NCBI GenBank assembly: GCA_045046885.1
Contig: JASFYX010000009.1
Span: 62,001-126,000 of the forward strand
Length of the DNA: 64,000 nt
Direction: 5' to 3'
DNA from: CG1-02-35-72 sp045046885
GTDB taxonomy: Bacteria; Bacteroidota; Bacteroidia; Flavobacteriales; Flavobacteriaceae
Program-made: the position numbers and the translations under genes
In this document: positions 51,466 through 60,538 of the stretch, one piece after another
How positions within the stretch are numbered: the stretch's first letter is position 1
Layout of the letters: each line of letters starts with the position of its first letter
Notes under the pieces: model-generated
Told to the model about the DNA's origin: nothing
The model's database searches: none
What the model saw: the letters and a program-made list of their open reading frames with translations, nothing else

Positions 51466-51744
51466 TTACTTTGCATTAGATTTAGTTTCAATTTTATCTA
51501 AATAATTCAAAACAAGAGAGGATAGTCCTACAATGCACATTATAACTGATATTACAATAAACTTTTGTTTTTCAATCATTCTTATGACGCCTTGAGTTAA
51601 AAAAAGGATACCATAAAAATACCAAAAGACTTTTCTAAATTTTATTTTTTTCTTTTCGCTTATGCGCGTTATTTTTAGAGATATGATATGCAATAAAGCA
51701 ATGACAACAAAAACAATTATCATTATAAATAGACCTTTTTCCAT
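51466..51744 (-). CDS. Small integral membrane protein of unknown function
   Basis: 92 residues with three predicted TM segments (about 4-23, 40-55 and 62-84). No family recognised. It lies convergent to pth and is separated by 61 bp from the end of glmS on the same strand. A real gene is supported by codon structure and hydrophobicity, but expression is not proven. Confidence 0.55.
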   Translation of the reverse strand: MEKGLFIMIIVFVVIALLHIISLKITRISEKKKIKFRKVFWYFYGILFLTQGVIRMIEKQKFIVISVIMCIVGLSSLVLNYLDKIETKSNAK

Positions 51745-51805
51745 AGCTCAAAAATTTAGTCTTGCTAAGTTTAATTTAAAAAAAGACAAAGCCCAACAAA
51801 TGTTA

Positions 51806-53659
51806 TTATTCCACCGTAACAGATTTAGCTAAATTACGAGGTTGGTCTACATTACAACCGCGCATCACAGCTATGTGGTAAGATAATAATTGAAGTGGAA
51901 TTGTTGTTAATAATGGCGATATAGCTTCTGGGCAATCGGGTACTTCAATAACATGGTCTGCTAAACCTTTAACCACCGTGTCGCCTTCTGTAACAATAGC
52001 AATAATTTTTCCTTTTCTAGCTTTTATTTCTTGAATATTACTTACAACTTTATCATAATGGCCTTTTTTGGTAGCAATAACTACAATAGGCATGTTTTCG
52101 TCAATTAAAGCAATAGGGCCGTGTTTCATTTCTGCTGCAGGATACCCTTCGGCATGGATGTATGAAATTTCTTTGAGTTTTAAAGCACCCTCTAATGCTA
52201 CAGGGAAGTTATAACCACGTCCTAAATACAAACAATTAGAGGCTTCTTTATAAATAGAAGCAATATATTTTATATGATCATCATTTGCTAAAACAGAATT
52301 AATTTGAGTTGGAACCATTTCCATGGCAGTTAAACATTGGTGGAATTTTTGTTTAGAAAGTTTACCATTTGCACGCCCAAGGCGTAAAGCTACTAACATT
52401 AACAAGGTAATTTGAGTAGTAAAAGCTTTTGTAGAAGCGACGCCTATTTCTGGTCCTGCATGTGTATAAGAACCGGTATGTGTTTCGCGGGCTATTGAAG
52501 AACCTACAACATTACAAATTCCAAAGACAAAAGCCCCTTTTTCTTTAGCCAGTTTAACAGCTGCAAGCGTATCGGCTGTTTCGCCAGATTGTGAGATGGC
52601 AATCACCACATCTTTTTCTGTAATTATAGGATTGCGATATCTAAATTCTGAACTATACTCTACTTCAACAGGAATTCTGGCTAGATTTTCGAAAAGGTAT
52701 TCGGCTACCAAACCAGCATGCCAAGAAGTACCGCAAGCCACAATTATAATACGGTTGGCATTTAAAAATCGTTTAAGATTATCTTCTACGCCAGACATTT
52801 TAATGATACCTTCAATTGGTAACATGCGCCCTCTGTAGGTATCTGTAATAGCTTTAGGCTGCTCAAAAATTTCTTTAAGCATAAAATGTTCGTAACCCCC
52901 TTTTTCAATTTCTTCAAGATCTAATTGTAATTCTTGAACAGTCGCGTCAATTAGAGAATCTGATTTTATTTTACGAACACGCACATCTCTGTCTAGGCGT
53001 ATAATAGCCATTTCTTCATCTTCAAGATAGATTGTGTTTTTAGTATACTCTACAAAAGGAGAAGCGTCTGAAGCTATAAAAAATTCTGAGTTTTCTTTGC
53101 CAATACCAATAGCTATTGGGCTACCCAATCTGGCAACAATTATTTCGTTAGGTTTTGATTTGTCAAATACAGCAATAGCATAAGCACCAAAAACCTGATT
53201 TAAAGCAAGCTGAACAGCTTTTCCTAATTTGCAATTTTCGGTTTTTTTAACTTCTTCAATTAGGTTTATTAAAACCTCTGTATCTGTGTCGCTTTTAAAA
53301 GAATAACCTCTATCTATAAGACCTTTTTTAATGGTGTCATAATTTTCTATAATACCATTATGTACGATTACTAAATTGCCAGATTGTGAAGAATGAGGAT
53401 GTGAATTGATATCGTTTGGGGCACCATGTGTAGCCCAGCGTGTATGTCCTATTCCTACTTGTGCCTTAGTGTCAATATTTTGAGATACCAACTCTTTAAG
53501 GTCAGCCACTTTCCCTTTTGTTTTAACTAAGTTGATTTTGTTGTTGTTATACAGAAAAACACCCGCACTATCGTAGCCTCTATATTCTAAACGTTGTAAA
53601 CCATTTATTATAATTGGATAAGCTTCTCTGTAGCCGATATATCCTGTAATACCACACAT
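51806..53659 (-). CDS. glmS: Glutamine-fructose-6-phosphate aminotransferase (isomerizing)
   Basis: Makes glucosamine 6-phosphate for peptidoglycan and LPS. Class II glutaminase domain with the Cys2 nucleophile (MCGITGYIGY), HTRWATHG, then two SIS domains (CGTSWHAGLVAEY; SQSGETADTL; VASTKAFTTQ) and the C-terminal DQPRNLAKSVTVE ending. The 617-residue length is typical. Last gene of an operon with DUF4270 and a glycogen-synthase-like protein (6-bp gap). Confidence 0.97.
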   Translation of the reverse strand: MCGITGYIGYREAYPIIINGLQRLEYRGYDSAGVFLYNNNKINLVKTKGKVADLKELVSQNIDTKAQVGIGHTRWATHGAPNDINSHPHSSQSGNLVIVHNGIIENYDTIKKGLIDRGYSFKSDTDTEVLINLIEEVKKTENCKLGKAVQLALNQVFGAYAIAVFDKSKPNEIIVARLGSPIAIGIGKENSEFFIASDASPFVEYTKNTIYLEDEEMAIIRLDRDVRVRKIKSDSLIDATVQELQLDLEEIEKGGYEHFMLKEIFEQPKAITDTYRGRMLPIEGIIKMSGVEDNLKRFLNANRIIIVACGTSWHAGLVAEYLFENLARIPVEVEYSSEFRYRNPIITEKDVVIAISQSGETADTLAAVKLAKEKGAFVFGICNVVGSSIARETHTGSYTHAGPEIGVASTKAFTTQITLLMLVALRLGRANGKLSKQKFHQCLTAMEMVPTQINSVLANDDHIKYIASIYKEASNCLYLGRGYNFPVALEGALKLKEISYIHAEGYPAAEMKHGPIALIDENMPIVVIATKKGHYDKVVSNIQEIKARKGKIIAIVTEGDTVVKGLADHVIEVPDCPEAISPLLTTIPLQLLSYHIAVMRGCNVDQPRNLAKSVTVE

Positions 53660-53665
53660 AACGTA

Positions 53666-55228
53666 TTAATTTTTTGGTTCTGTATAGAAAATTTCTAATA
53701 CTAATTTTTTGGCACTGAGCTCTTTGTTCCCAAATATAGCAACTCCTTTTGGATTCCAATTAAAAGGTTTGACAATTGTATCAGAAAGTCTTAAGAACCT
53801 TGGTACATCAAAAGAGCTATAAGACTTAATGGCCAACTTAGAGACTTTTCTTGAATATTCTTGTTTTAAAATGCTAGCCATATAATCGGTTATTTTGAAC
53901 TTATAAAATTTTGGATCACCATTTTCGTCATATTCTAAAGTTCCACCATAACTAAATTGCCCTTCAGAAATAACATCTAGCACATGTGAATTATCATCGT
54001 AATTATAAAGGAATAACCGTGACGGTAGGTTGCTACCACTTTGATCTTTATCTACGTAAAGTTTAATATTTGCTTCGTTTATCAACCAGTTTTTTGAACG
54101 GATGTTTTCTACATCATCATTGGTAAAAAGCTTTAATACAGCAGAAGCTCCAGAAGCTCCTTGAATGTACAAATTTTGTTCCCCATTTATTTTGTCTGGA
54201 CTTAATATACGTGTTTGAATAGCCGAAGTAGCCAAACTGTAATCGTGCTCAAATTTATTTGCATGAAGACCAGCTAACGGAAAGAATAGTTTCTGTTTTG
54301 TACGAACCGTTGTGGTTACTTCGTTAGCATCGGTAGAAGTAACGTCATTAGAATAATAAATATTTATACTTCCATTAGTAATAGGGAATGTTATTAAAGA
54401 CCCGTCAGACCCCGAAGCGCTTATATATAAACCTCTAAAAAAGTGTATAAAATCGTCTGGAGAGCTAAAATCTGATGTTTTACTCAAATCAATAAAATTA
54501 TCTTGAAAAAAACTTTTATTTAAAGTTAGTTTAATAGAAGGTATGCTACCGGTTCTCTTAATAGTGTCGGTATCAAATATTTTATTCACAGAATTCCTGT
54601 ATTTTATAATTGTAGCAGTATCGTTAGCATTTGGCGTGAACAAACCAGAAAACAATACAGAATTTACGGTATTATAAGATCTATTAGAAAAATATTTTTT
54701 CCTTTTAGTTGGATCTAGCGGATCCAAACTATTCAGAAAAGTACCCAATTCTGAAACGTTAATAGTAAAAGGTGTGTTTTGATTGCCAATTATAGAATCT
54801 AACTCAAAAACAGGAACTACGATGGAATCTGTTTCAGCTGTTGAATTAGGGTCCCTTATTTTTTTAATACCTGTTTTTGTGTTATAATAAGGAATGTCTA
54901 AAATTACGGAATCTACCGTAGGGTTTGTACCAAAATCCATCCCTTCAGGCGGAAGTGCTACTTGAGTAGCTACAGAAGCTGTTGTTTTACCAAATGTGTT
55001 ATTTAGGTTAACCCCCAAAACATACTGTGGCAAACTGTCAACACGTACAGAATCCACTTTTACATTATAGGCAATTATATCAGAAATTAAAGTTTTTGTA
55101 TCAAACTTACTATTATCAACAAGCGCAATACCAATATCTTTAAAATCTCTTTCACAAGCTACAAGACCCGTAATAAATACTAAAATAATTATTAAGTATT
55201 TAGGTGTACTAATTTTTTTTGTTATCAT
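53666..55228 (-). CDS. DUF4270 domain-containing lipoprotein
   Basis: 520-residue lipoprotein with lipobox at about residues 22-25 (LVAC, Cys25). A beta-rich body of the DUF4270 family occurs almost only in Bacteroidota, function unknown. It sits between a glycogen-synthase-like gene and glmS with tight spacing (12 bp and 6 bp), an arrangement seen in related flavobacteria, which suggests a role at the cell envelope. Confidence 0.83.
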   Translation of the reverse strand: MITKKISTPKYLIIILVFITGLVACERDFKDIGIALVDNSKFDTKTLISDIIAYNVKVDSVRVDSLPQYVLGVNLNNTFGKTTASVATQVALPPEGMDFGTNPTVDSVILDIPYYNTKTGIKKIRDPNSTAETDSIVVPVFELDSIIGNQNTPFTINVSELGTFLNSLDPLDPTKRKKYFSNRSYNTVNSVLFSGLFTPNANDTATIIKYRNSVNKIFDTDTIKRTGSIPSIKLTLNKSFFQDNFIDLSKTSDFSSPDDFIHFFRGLYISASGSDGSLITFPITNGSINIYYSNDVTSTDANEVTTTVRTKQKLFFPLAGLHANKFEHDYSLATSAIQTRILSPDKINGEQNLYIQGASGASAVLKLFTNDDVENIRSKNWLINEANIKLYVDKDQSGSNLPSRLFLYNYDDNSHVLDVISEGQFSYGGTLEYDENGDPKFYKFKITDYMASILKQEYSRKVSKLAIKSYSSFDVPRFLRLSDTIVKPFNWNPKGVAIFGNKELSAKKLVLEIFYTEPKN

Positions 55229-55240
55229 AAAAAAAGGAAA

Positions 55241-56065
55241 CTATTTGTTATTTAAAACTTGGTTTGTGTAAAAATCAATATAGCCCTCTTCAAAATTTGT
55301 AGCATCTAAATATTCTAAAATAGGTATGTCTATTTTTTCTAGATAGTCTTCAATTTGTTTTGGGAGCTTTTCTGTGCCTTTAACTACAGCATCAGAGTTT
55401 TCTATAGCAATTTTTAGAAGGTTAGAATAGTTTGGTGTTTTTAGGGTACTAAGTTTTTTTGGATCTATTTCGTCAAATTTTATCTTATCTACAATAGCCT
55501 CATTCAGTTTACCACTAAATTTATTGGTGTTAAACAAAGAGGTTACAATTTTACTATTTTTAAACAAAGGCTCGTCTGCGTAATAATTTTTAAGATATAA
55601 AGGAAGTAAAGAAGCCATCCATCCATTTATGTGGATTATATCGGGCATCCAATTCAATTTTTTCACGGTTTCTACAACCCCTCTTGCAAAAAATATAGCA
55701 CGTTCGTCATTATCTTCAAAAAGATTACCATCTTCATCTTTATAAATAGCTTTACGTTTAAAATAATCGTCATTATCTATAAAATAAACCTGCATACGTT
55801 CTTTGGGGATAGAGGCTACCTTAATAATTAAAGGCATATCCATATCGTTAATAATAAGGTTCATTCCAGAAAGCCTAATAACTTCATGCAATTGGTGTCT
55901 GCGCTCGTTTATAATACCAAAATGAGGCATAAAAATACGAATTTGTCCACCATTTTGATGTACCATACGCGGTACTTCAAACGACATTTTAGACAATTCA
56001 TTTTCTGGTAAATAGGGGCTCACCTCAGAAGACACATATAACACTCTCTTTTCCCTCATAATCAC
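55241..56065 (-). CDS. Truncated glycogen/starch synthase-like protein (GT5 N-terminal domain only)
   Basis: 274 residues resembling the GT5 N-terminal Rossmann-like domain (VLYVSSEVSPYLP start; PDIIHINGWMASLLPLYLK). Full-length GT5 enzymes have about 480 residues with a second GT-B domain, absent here. The KTGGL/KVGGL ADP-glucose-binding motif expected near residues 16-25 is replaced by SPYLPENELSKM. It is therefore unlikely to make glycogen. It starts the operon with DUF4270 and glmS and may be regulatory or structural, which is inference. Confidence 0.72.
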   Translation of the reverse strand: MIMREKRVLYVSSEVSPYLPENELSKMSFEVPRMVHQNGGQIRIFMPHFGIINERRHQLHEVIRLSGMNLIINDMDMPLIIKVASIPKERMQVYFIDNDDYFKRKAIYKDEDGNLFEDNDERAIFFARGVVETVKKLNWMPDIIHINGWMASLLPLYLKNYYADEPLFKNSKIVTSLFNTNKFSGKLNEAIVDKIKFDEIDPKKLSTLKTPNYSNLLKIAIENSDAVVKGTEKLPKQIEDYLEKIDIPILEYLDATNFEEGYIDFYTNQVLNNK

Positions 56066-56126
56066 TTCTAAATATTAAAGAATATGCAAAATTACTAAAA
56101 ATTATGCAGAATTTGTCTTTATATAG

Positions 56127-56134
56127 TAAGTTTG
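56127..56134 (+). promoter_or_regulatory. -7 box (TAAGTTTG) of panC
   Basis: Exact TAnnTTTG match 31 bp before the panC ATG; the candidate -33 TTTG is too near (11 bp). A minus-strand match (TAATTTTG at 56094-56087) serves the divergent gene at 56065. Confidence 0.4.
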
Positions 56135-56165
56135 CAATGTTTTAACAATTATTTAAATAAATAGC

Positions 56166-57005
56166 ATGAAGGTTTTTAAAGAAGTCAAAAAATTACAAGC
56201 TTTTTTAACACAAAATCAGATTGACAAAAATGTAGGGTTTGTACCCACAATGGGCGCTTTACACAGAGGTCATTTGTCATTAATAAATATTGCACAAAAA
56301 GAAAATAGTATAGTTGTTGTTAGCATTTTTGTCAATCCAATTCAGTTTAATAATGCCGATGATTTATTAAAATATCCCAAAACTTTAAAGCAAGATATTG
56401 AGTTACTTGAAAAAGAAAAGAACATTATTATTTTTGCACCTACGGTAGATAACGTTTACCCTGATGGCCAAAAATCTGAAAATTTCGACTTCAGCGGGCT
56501 CGAGTTTGAAATGGAAGGTAAGTTTCGTTTAGGGCATTTTGATGGAGTAGGTACTGTTGTAAAAAGACTTTTTGAAATTGTGAAACCTACGAATGCCTAC
56601 TTTGGTGAAAAAGATTTTCAACAGTTACAAATCATCAAAAAAATGGTTACTAAATTAAATCTTCCAATAAATATCGTGTCTTGTCCTATTTTTAGAGAAA
56701 GCAGCGGATTGGCTATGAGTTCTCGGAACAAACGTTTGTCAACTAAGAATAGAGAAGTGGCGGGTTTTATTTATAAATCTTTACAAAAAGTAAAATTGGA
56801 TTTTAAAAAACAATCTCCTAAATATCTGACTGATTTTGTAGAGAATACTTTTAAAAACAACCCAACTTTTAAATTAGAATATTTTACTATTGCCGACGAA
56901 GAGACGCTTAAATCCATAGAAAAAACAGCACCCAATAAAAAATATCGTGCCTTTATTGCCGCTTTTGTAGAGAATGTTAGACTTATTGATAATATTGCGC
57001 TTTAA
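56166..57005 (+). CDS. panC: Pantoate-beta-alanine ligase
   Basis: ATP-dependent ligase joining pantoate and beta-alanine to make pantothenate. It shows VPTMGALHRGHLSLI (the HIGH-like site, about 26-40), VSIFVNPIQFN, the FGEKDFQQL motif (about 155-163) and SSRNKRL. The 279-residue length is normal. The neighbouring panD gene usual in related genomes is not found downstream. Confidence 0.96.
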   Translation: MKVFKEVKKLQAFLTQNQIDKNVGFVPTMGALHRGHLSLINIAQKENSIVVVSIFVNPIQFNNADDLLKYPKTLKQDIELLEKEKNIIIFAPTVDNVYPDGQKSENFDFSGLEFEMEGKFRLGHFDGVGTVVKRLFEIVKPTNAYFGEKDFQQLQIIKKMVTKLNLPINIVSCPIFRESSGLAMSSRNKRLSTKNREVAGFIYKSLQKVKLDFKKQSPKYLTDFVENTFKNNPTFKLEYFTIADEETLKSIEKTAPNKKYRAFIAAFVENVRLIDNIAL

Positions 57006-57041
57006 AATAGACAAATCAGATGTCTCAAAAACTAAATTAAC

Positions 57042-57049
57042 TATATTTG
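57042..57049 (+). promoter_or_regulatory. -7 box (TATATTTG) upstream of the YbhN-like gene
   Basis: Exact TAnnTTTG match between panC and the gene at 57118. The leader would be about 60 nt. No clear -33 box. Confidence 0.4.
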
Positions 57050-57117
57050 CGCGGAGGGATAATTTATTTTTTCTTCAAAAGAAATAAGTATTACACAGTT
57101 ACTTTTAAAACAATCAT

Positions 57118-58089
57118 TTGTCAAAAAAACTTAGAAAAGCTCTTTTTATCAGTCTTCCAATTCTATTTGGATTAGGGTTGATATGGTATTCGCTTTCAAA
57201 ATTTACACCATCTGACTTCGAATCAATAAAGAACTCATTTAGAACCGCACATTATGGTTGGGTTTTCCTATCTATTGCTTTAGCTATAATGAGCCATTTA
57301 TCACGCGCATACCGTTGGCAATTTTTGTTAGAACCATTGGGTTACAAACCTAAATTTACCAATAGTGTTTTAACGGTTTTGGTGGCTTATTTGCTCAATT
57401 TAGTCATTCCACGATCTGGCGAAGTAGCACGCGCAGCAGCCATTTCTAAATACGAAGAGATTCCTTTTCAAAAAGCTTTTGGCACTATTGTAGCCGAGCG
57501 TGTGGCCGATGTTATTATGCTGTTTTCAATTATAGGAATTGCTTTTATTATGCAAACCAAACTTTTGTCTGAATACCTCTTTAAAGATGATGGCTCTAAC
57601 CCTTGGCATAAGTTTATTATTTTGGGCGGATTGGCTTTAATAACGCTGATTTTATATTTTGTTTTTAAAAAATCTAAATTACCAATTATTTTAAAAATAA
57701 AAGAATTTGCCAAAGGTCTTTTAGAAGGCGTGATGAGTATTGTAAAAATGAAAAAGAAAGGGGTATTTATCTTCCATACCGTTCTTATTTGGATGCTTTA
57801 TGTCCTGATGTTTTACGTTACGACTTTTGCCATTCCCGAAACCAGTCACTTACCAATTGGCGCCATTGTAGTTGGTTTTGTAGTAGGCGGATTGAGTATG
57901 GCATTAACCAATGGTGGTTTAGGTACTTATCCAATTTTTGTGGCAAGTGTTTTAATTTTATATGGCGTAGAGAACAATCCGGCACGTGCTTTTGGATGGA
58001 TTGTTTGGACATCACAAACCTTAATGGTTTTGGTGTTTGGCGGCTTGGCAATGTTTGTTTTACCTATTTACAACCGCAAAAAAGCCTGA
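57118..58089 (+). CDS. YbhN/AglD-like lysylphosphatidylglycerol synthase TM-region family protein
   Basis: 323-residue polytopic inner-membrane protein with about eight TM helices of the UPF0104 family, related to the flippase half of MprF. It has LVIPRSGEVARAAAISKYE (about 94-112) and LTNGGLGTYPI motifs. It starts at TTG: an in-frame stop lies 12 bp upstream and no ATG gives the conserved MSKKLRKALF start. Probable lipid or glycolipid translocation. In this lineage the family often follows panC-panD; panD is missing here. Confidence 0.82.
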   Translation: MSKKLRKALFISLPILFGLGLIWYSLSKFTPSDFESIKNSFRTAHYGWVFLSIALAIMSHLSRAYRWQFLLEPLGYKPKFTNSVLTVLVAYLLNLVIPRSGEVARAAAISKYEEIPFQKAFGTIVAERVADVIMLFSIIGIAFIMQTKLLSEYLFKDDGSNPWHKFIILGGLALITLILYFVFKKSKLPIILKIKEFAKGLLEGVMSIVKMKKKGVFIFHTVLIWMLYVLMFYVTTFAIPETSHLPIGAIVVGFVVGGLSMALTNGGLGTYPIFVASVLILYGVENNPARAFGWIVWTSQTLMVLVFGGLAMFVLPIYNRKKA

Positions 58090-58107
58090 GTTTCTTACCT
58101 TAGCCAA

Positions 58108-59007
58108 ATGACGGAGTTTTACAGCAACGGAAAATTACTTTTATCGGCCGAATATGTGGTTTTAGATGGCGCTTTAGCTTTGGCACTACCTATAAAATTT
58201 GGGCAGACTTTAAGTGTAGAGCCCATTGACGCTAAGCAATCGGTTTGGGAAAGTTATGATGCCGACGGTAGTCTGTGGTTTAAGGTCTCTTTTGTCTTAT
58301 CGGAGTTTAACTTTTCTGTTGATGAACCAATTGCTATACAACTTCAAAAGATTTTAAAAGCAGCAAGAGAATTAAACCCTAATTTTTTAAAAGGAATCCA
58401 AAATTATAAGATCCAGACAAAACTCAGCTTTTCACGTCACTGGGGACTTGGCAGCTCTTCTACACTGATTAACAACATCGCCCAATGGGCACATATTAAC
58501 GCCTTTGAATTACAGTTTAAATGCTTTGGCGGGAGTGGTTACGACATTGCTTGCGCCCAGCACAACAAACCTATTTTATATCAGTTAAAGGACACAAAAC
58601 CTATTGTAGAAGAGGTCAATTTTAATCCTGATTTTAAAGACCAACTCTATTTCGTGTACCTCAATCAAAAGCAAAATTCCCGCGAAGGAATTGCACAATA
58701 CCAAAGTTTAAAAAGTGGGGAAAATAAAGCTATTTTAGAAATATCGGCAATCAGTAAAAATATTCTGATGTGTAAAAACCTGTCAGATTTTGAGAAATTT
58801 ATTAACCAGCATGAAGTGATTATTGGCAAACTCATTAAAAAACAACCTGTTAAAGAACATTTATTTAATGATTATTTTGGCAGTATTAAAAGCTTAGGCG
58901 CTTGGGGAGGTGATTTTATTCTGGCTACAGGTAACGATGACACACCAAACTATTTTAAACAAAAAGGCTATAAAACGGTTATCAAATACGGCGATATGGT
59001 TTTATAA
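58108..59007 (+). CDS. GYDIA-type GHMP kinase
   Basis: 299-residue GHMP-superfamily small-molecule kinase. ATP-binding GLGSSS (113-118) lies in RHWGLGSSSTLINN, and the family-naming GSGYDIACA follows (about 142-150). Such proteins in Bacteroidota are linked to the mevalonate pathway by neighbourhood, but no mevalonate gene is visible here. A diverged copy of the last 24 codons lies 4.2 kb downstream at 63183-63257. The current 3' end reads NDDTPNYFKQKGYKTVIKYG before GDMVL. Confidence 0.85.
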   Translation: MTEFYSNGKLLLSAEYVVLDGALALALPIKFGQTLSVEPIDAKQSVWESYDADGSLWFKVSFVLSEFNFSVDEPIAIQLQKILKAARELNPNFLKGIQNYKIQTKLSFSRHWGLGSSSTLINNIAQWAHINAFELQFKCFGGSGYDIACAQHNKPILYQLKDTKPIVEEVNFNPDFKDQLYFVYLNQKQNSREGIAQYQSLKSGENKAILEISAISKNILMCKNLSDFEKFINQHEVIIGKLIKKQPVKEHLFNDYFGSIKSLGAWGGDFILATGNDDTPNYFKQKGYKTVIKYGDMVL

Positions 59008-59065
59008 CTCGAGTTATTGAGTATTAAAGACACAACACCTATATTTAAGAATCTAAAATTAAAAA

Positions 59066-60523
59066 ATGAATATAGAATTAATGACAAACTGGATTGATGA
59101 ATTACTGAAGTTTGGCTATAGAAGACCTGGGCAAATTGCAGGAAATAATGCAGAAAACTATATTAAAAATGAATTTCAAAAAATTGATCTAAAAAATGTA
59201 AAACAAGAAAAAATCCCAATAAAAAATTGGATTGAGTCTTCTTGGTCTCTTAAAGTAAAATCAGAGGCAAACATTTTCGACACCTTACCGTCACATTATA
59301 TTCCTTATACAGCATTTACAAATAGTGTTATTACTGCGCCTCTTATATATGCAGGAGAAGGAAAAATAAACCAATTAAAGAATCTTGATTTTAAAGGAAA
59401 AATTGTTGTTGTTGAGTTTTCTTTTCCAATACTTGACGGAAGTGATTTAAAAAAGTTAGCTCTTTCAGTTTTAGATAAAAACTACAGGATATCAGAAGGC
59501 CCTTTACACGAAGCCACCTGGATTCGTCCTGCTTGGCACGTATATCATAAAGCTGTTAAAGCTGGGGCTGTAGGATTTATCGGGATTCTAACCAATCAAC
59601 CTGGCGATTTAGATTCTTATTATGCCCCTTACGGTTTTAAAGAAGGTGATGGTATTCTTAAAAAGCCACTCCCCGGTTTTTGGGTAAATAGAAAAGTAGG
59701 TAAACAGTTAAAAAAAATGGCTATTGAAGAGCAAGAGGCTCAAATTGAACTTAAAGGATCTAGTGAAGATAGTTTTACTTCAAATATATCGGGTGTAATT
59801 CCTGGCGAAACGGATGAAACTATTATTATAGCGAGCCATCACGATGCGCCTTTTGGAGGAGCAACAGAAGACGCTTCAGGAATAAGTGTGGTTTTGCAGA
59901 TCGCAAAATCACTCATAGACGATAATATTAAACCTAAAAAGACACTTTTATTTTTGGCAACCGGAGGGCACTTTTATGGATCTATCGGAACCAGGACTTT
60001 TATTAAAGAGCATCCTGAAATTATTGAAAGAACCCTAGCTGAAATACACATAGAACATATTGCTAATGAAGCTGTAGAAAAAAATGGCAGAATTGAACTC
60101 ACTGGTTTTCCAGAGCCTGCTGCTCTTTTCGTGTCATACAATAAAAAGTGTGTGTCCATTGCCAATAAAATATTAAAAGAAAATAATTTAGACCCAACGT
60201 TTATTTTACCTGCCGAAGGGCCTTTAGGCACTTTTCCACCAACCGATGGTGGCGATTTTCATTTAAAAGGCATTCCTGTTTTCAACTATATAAGCAATCC
60301 GGTTTATTTATTGGTAAATTATGATAAACGTGAAAACATTTGTTTTGAAAGGTTGATTCCAACAGCAAAAGCATTTAAATCACTTGTATTAACATTAGAC
60401 CAATTATCAAAAGAAGAGCTTTTAACAAAAAACTATTTTTTCAAAAAAATTATAGGAAAATTTGCAGCATGGAAATCGAAAAGAAAATTGAAAAGGGTTT
60501 ATGGACCTGGAGTAGAAATATAA
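59066..60523 (+). CDS. Atypical M28 family hydrolase with PA-like insert, catalytic Glu pair not visible
   Basis: 485 residues, no signal peptide. The N-terminal PA-like region (about 70-235) precedes an M28 catalytic-type domain. Metal-type motifs are SHHDAPFGGATEDASG (H258, D269), a probable ligand E330 (IHIEHIANE) and late H399 (GDFHLKGIP). The usual EE pair in this position is replaced by ATGGHFYGS (T299-G305), offering H302 instead. Therefore either a different metal geometry or a non-classical hydrolase is expected. It lies in the putative insertion, 16 bp before the acylase gene. Confidence 0.72.
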   Translation: MNIELMTNWIDELLKFGYRRPGQIAGNNAENYIKNEFQKIDLKNVKQEKIPIKNWIESSWSLKVKSEANIFDTLPSHYIPYTAFTNSVITAPLIYAGEGKINQLKNLDFKGKIVVVEFSFPILDGSDLKKLALSVLDKNYRISEGPLHEATWIRPAWHVYHKAVKAGAVGFIGILTNQPGDLDSYYAPYGFKEGDGILKKPLPGFWVNRKVGKQLKKMAIEEQEAQIELKGSSEDSFTSNISGVIPGETDETIIIASHHDAPFGGATEDASGISVVLQIAKSLIDDNIKPKKTLLFLATGGHFYGSIGTRTFIKEHPEIIERTLAEIHIEHIANEAVEKNGRIELTGFPEPAALFVSYNKKCVSIANKILKENNLDPTFILPAEGPLGTFPPTDGGDFHLKGIPVFNYISNPVYLLVNYDKRENICFERLIPTAKAFKSLVLTLDQLSKEELLTKNYFFKKIIGKFAAWKSKRKLKRVYGPGVEI

Positions 60524-60538
60524 ATATCTAATTGTTGT

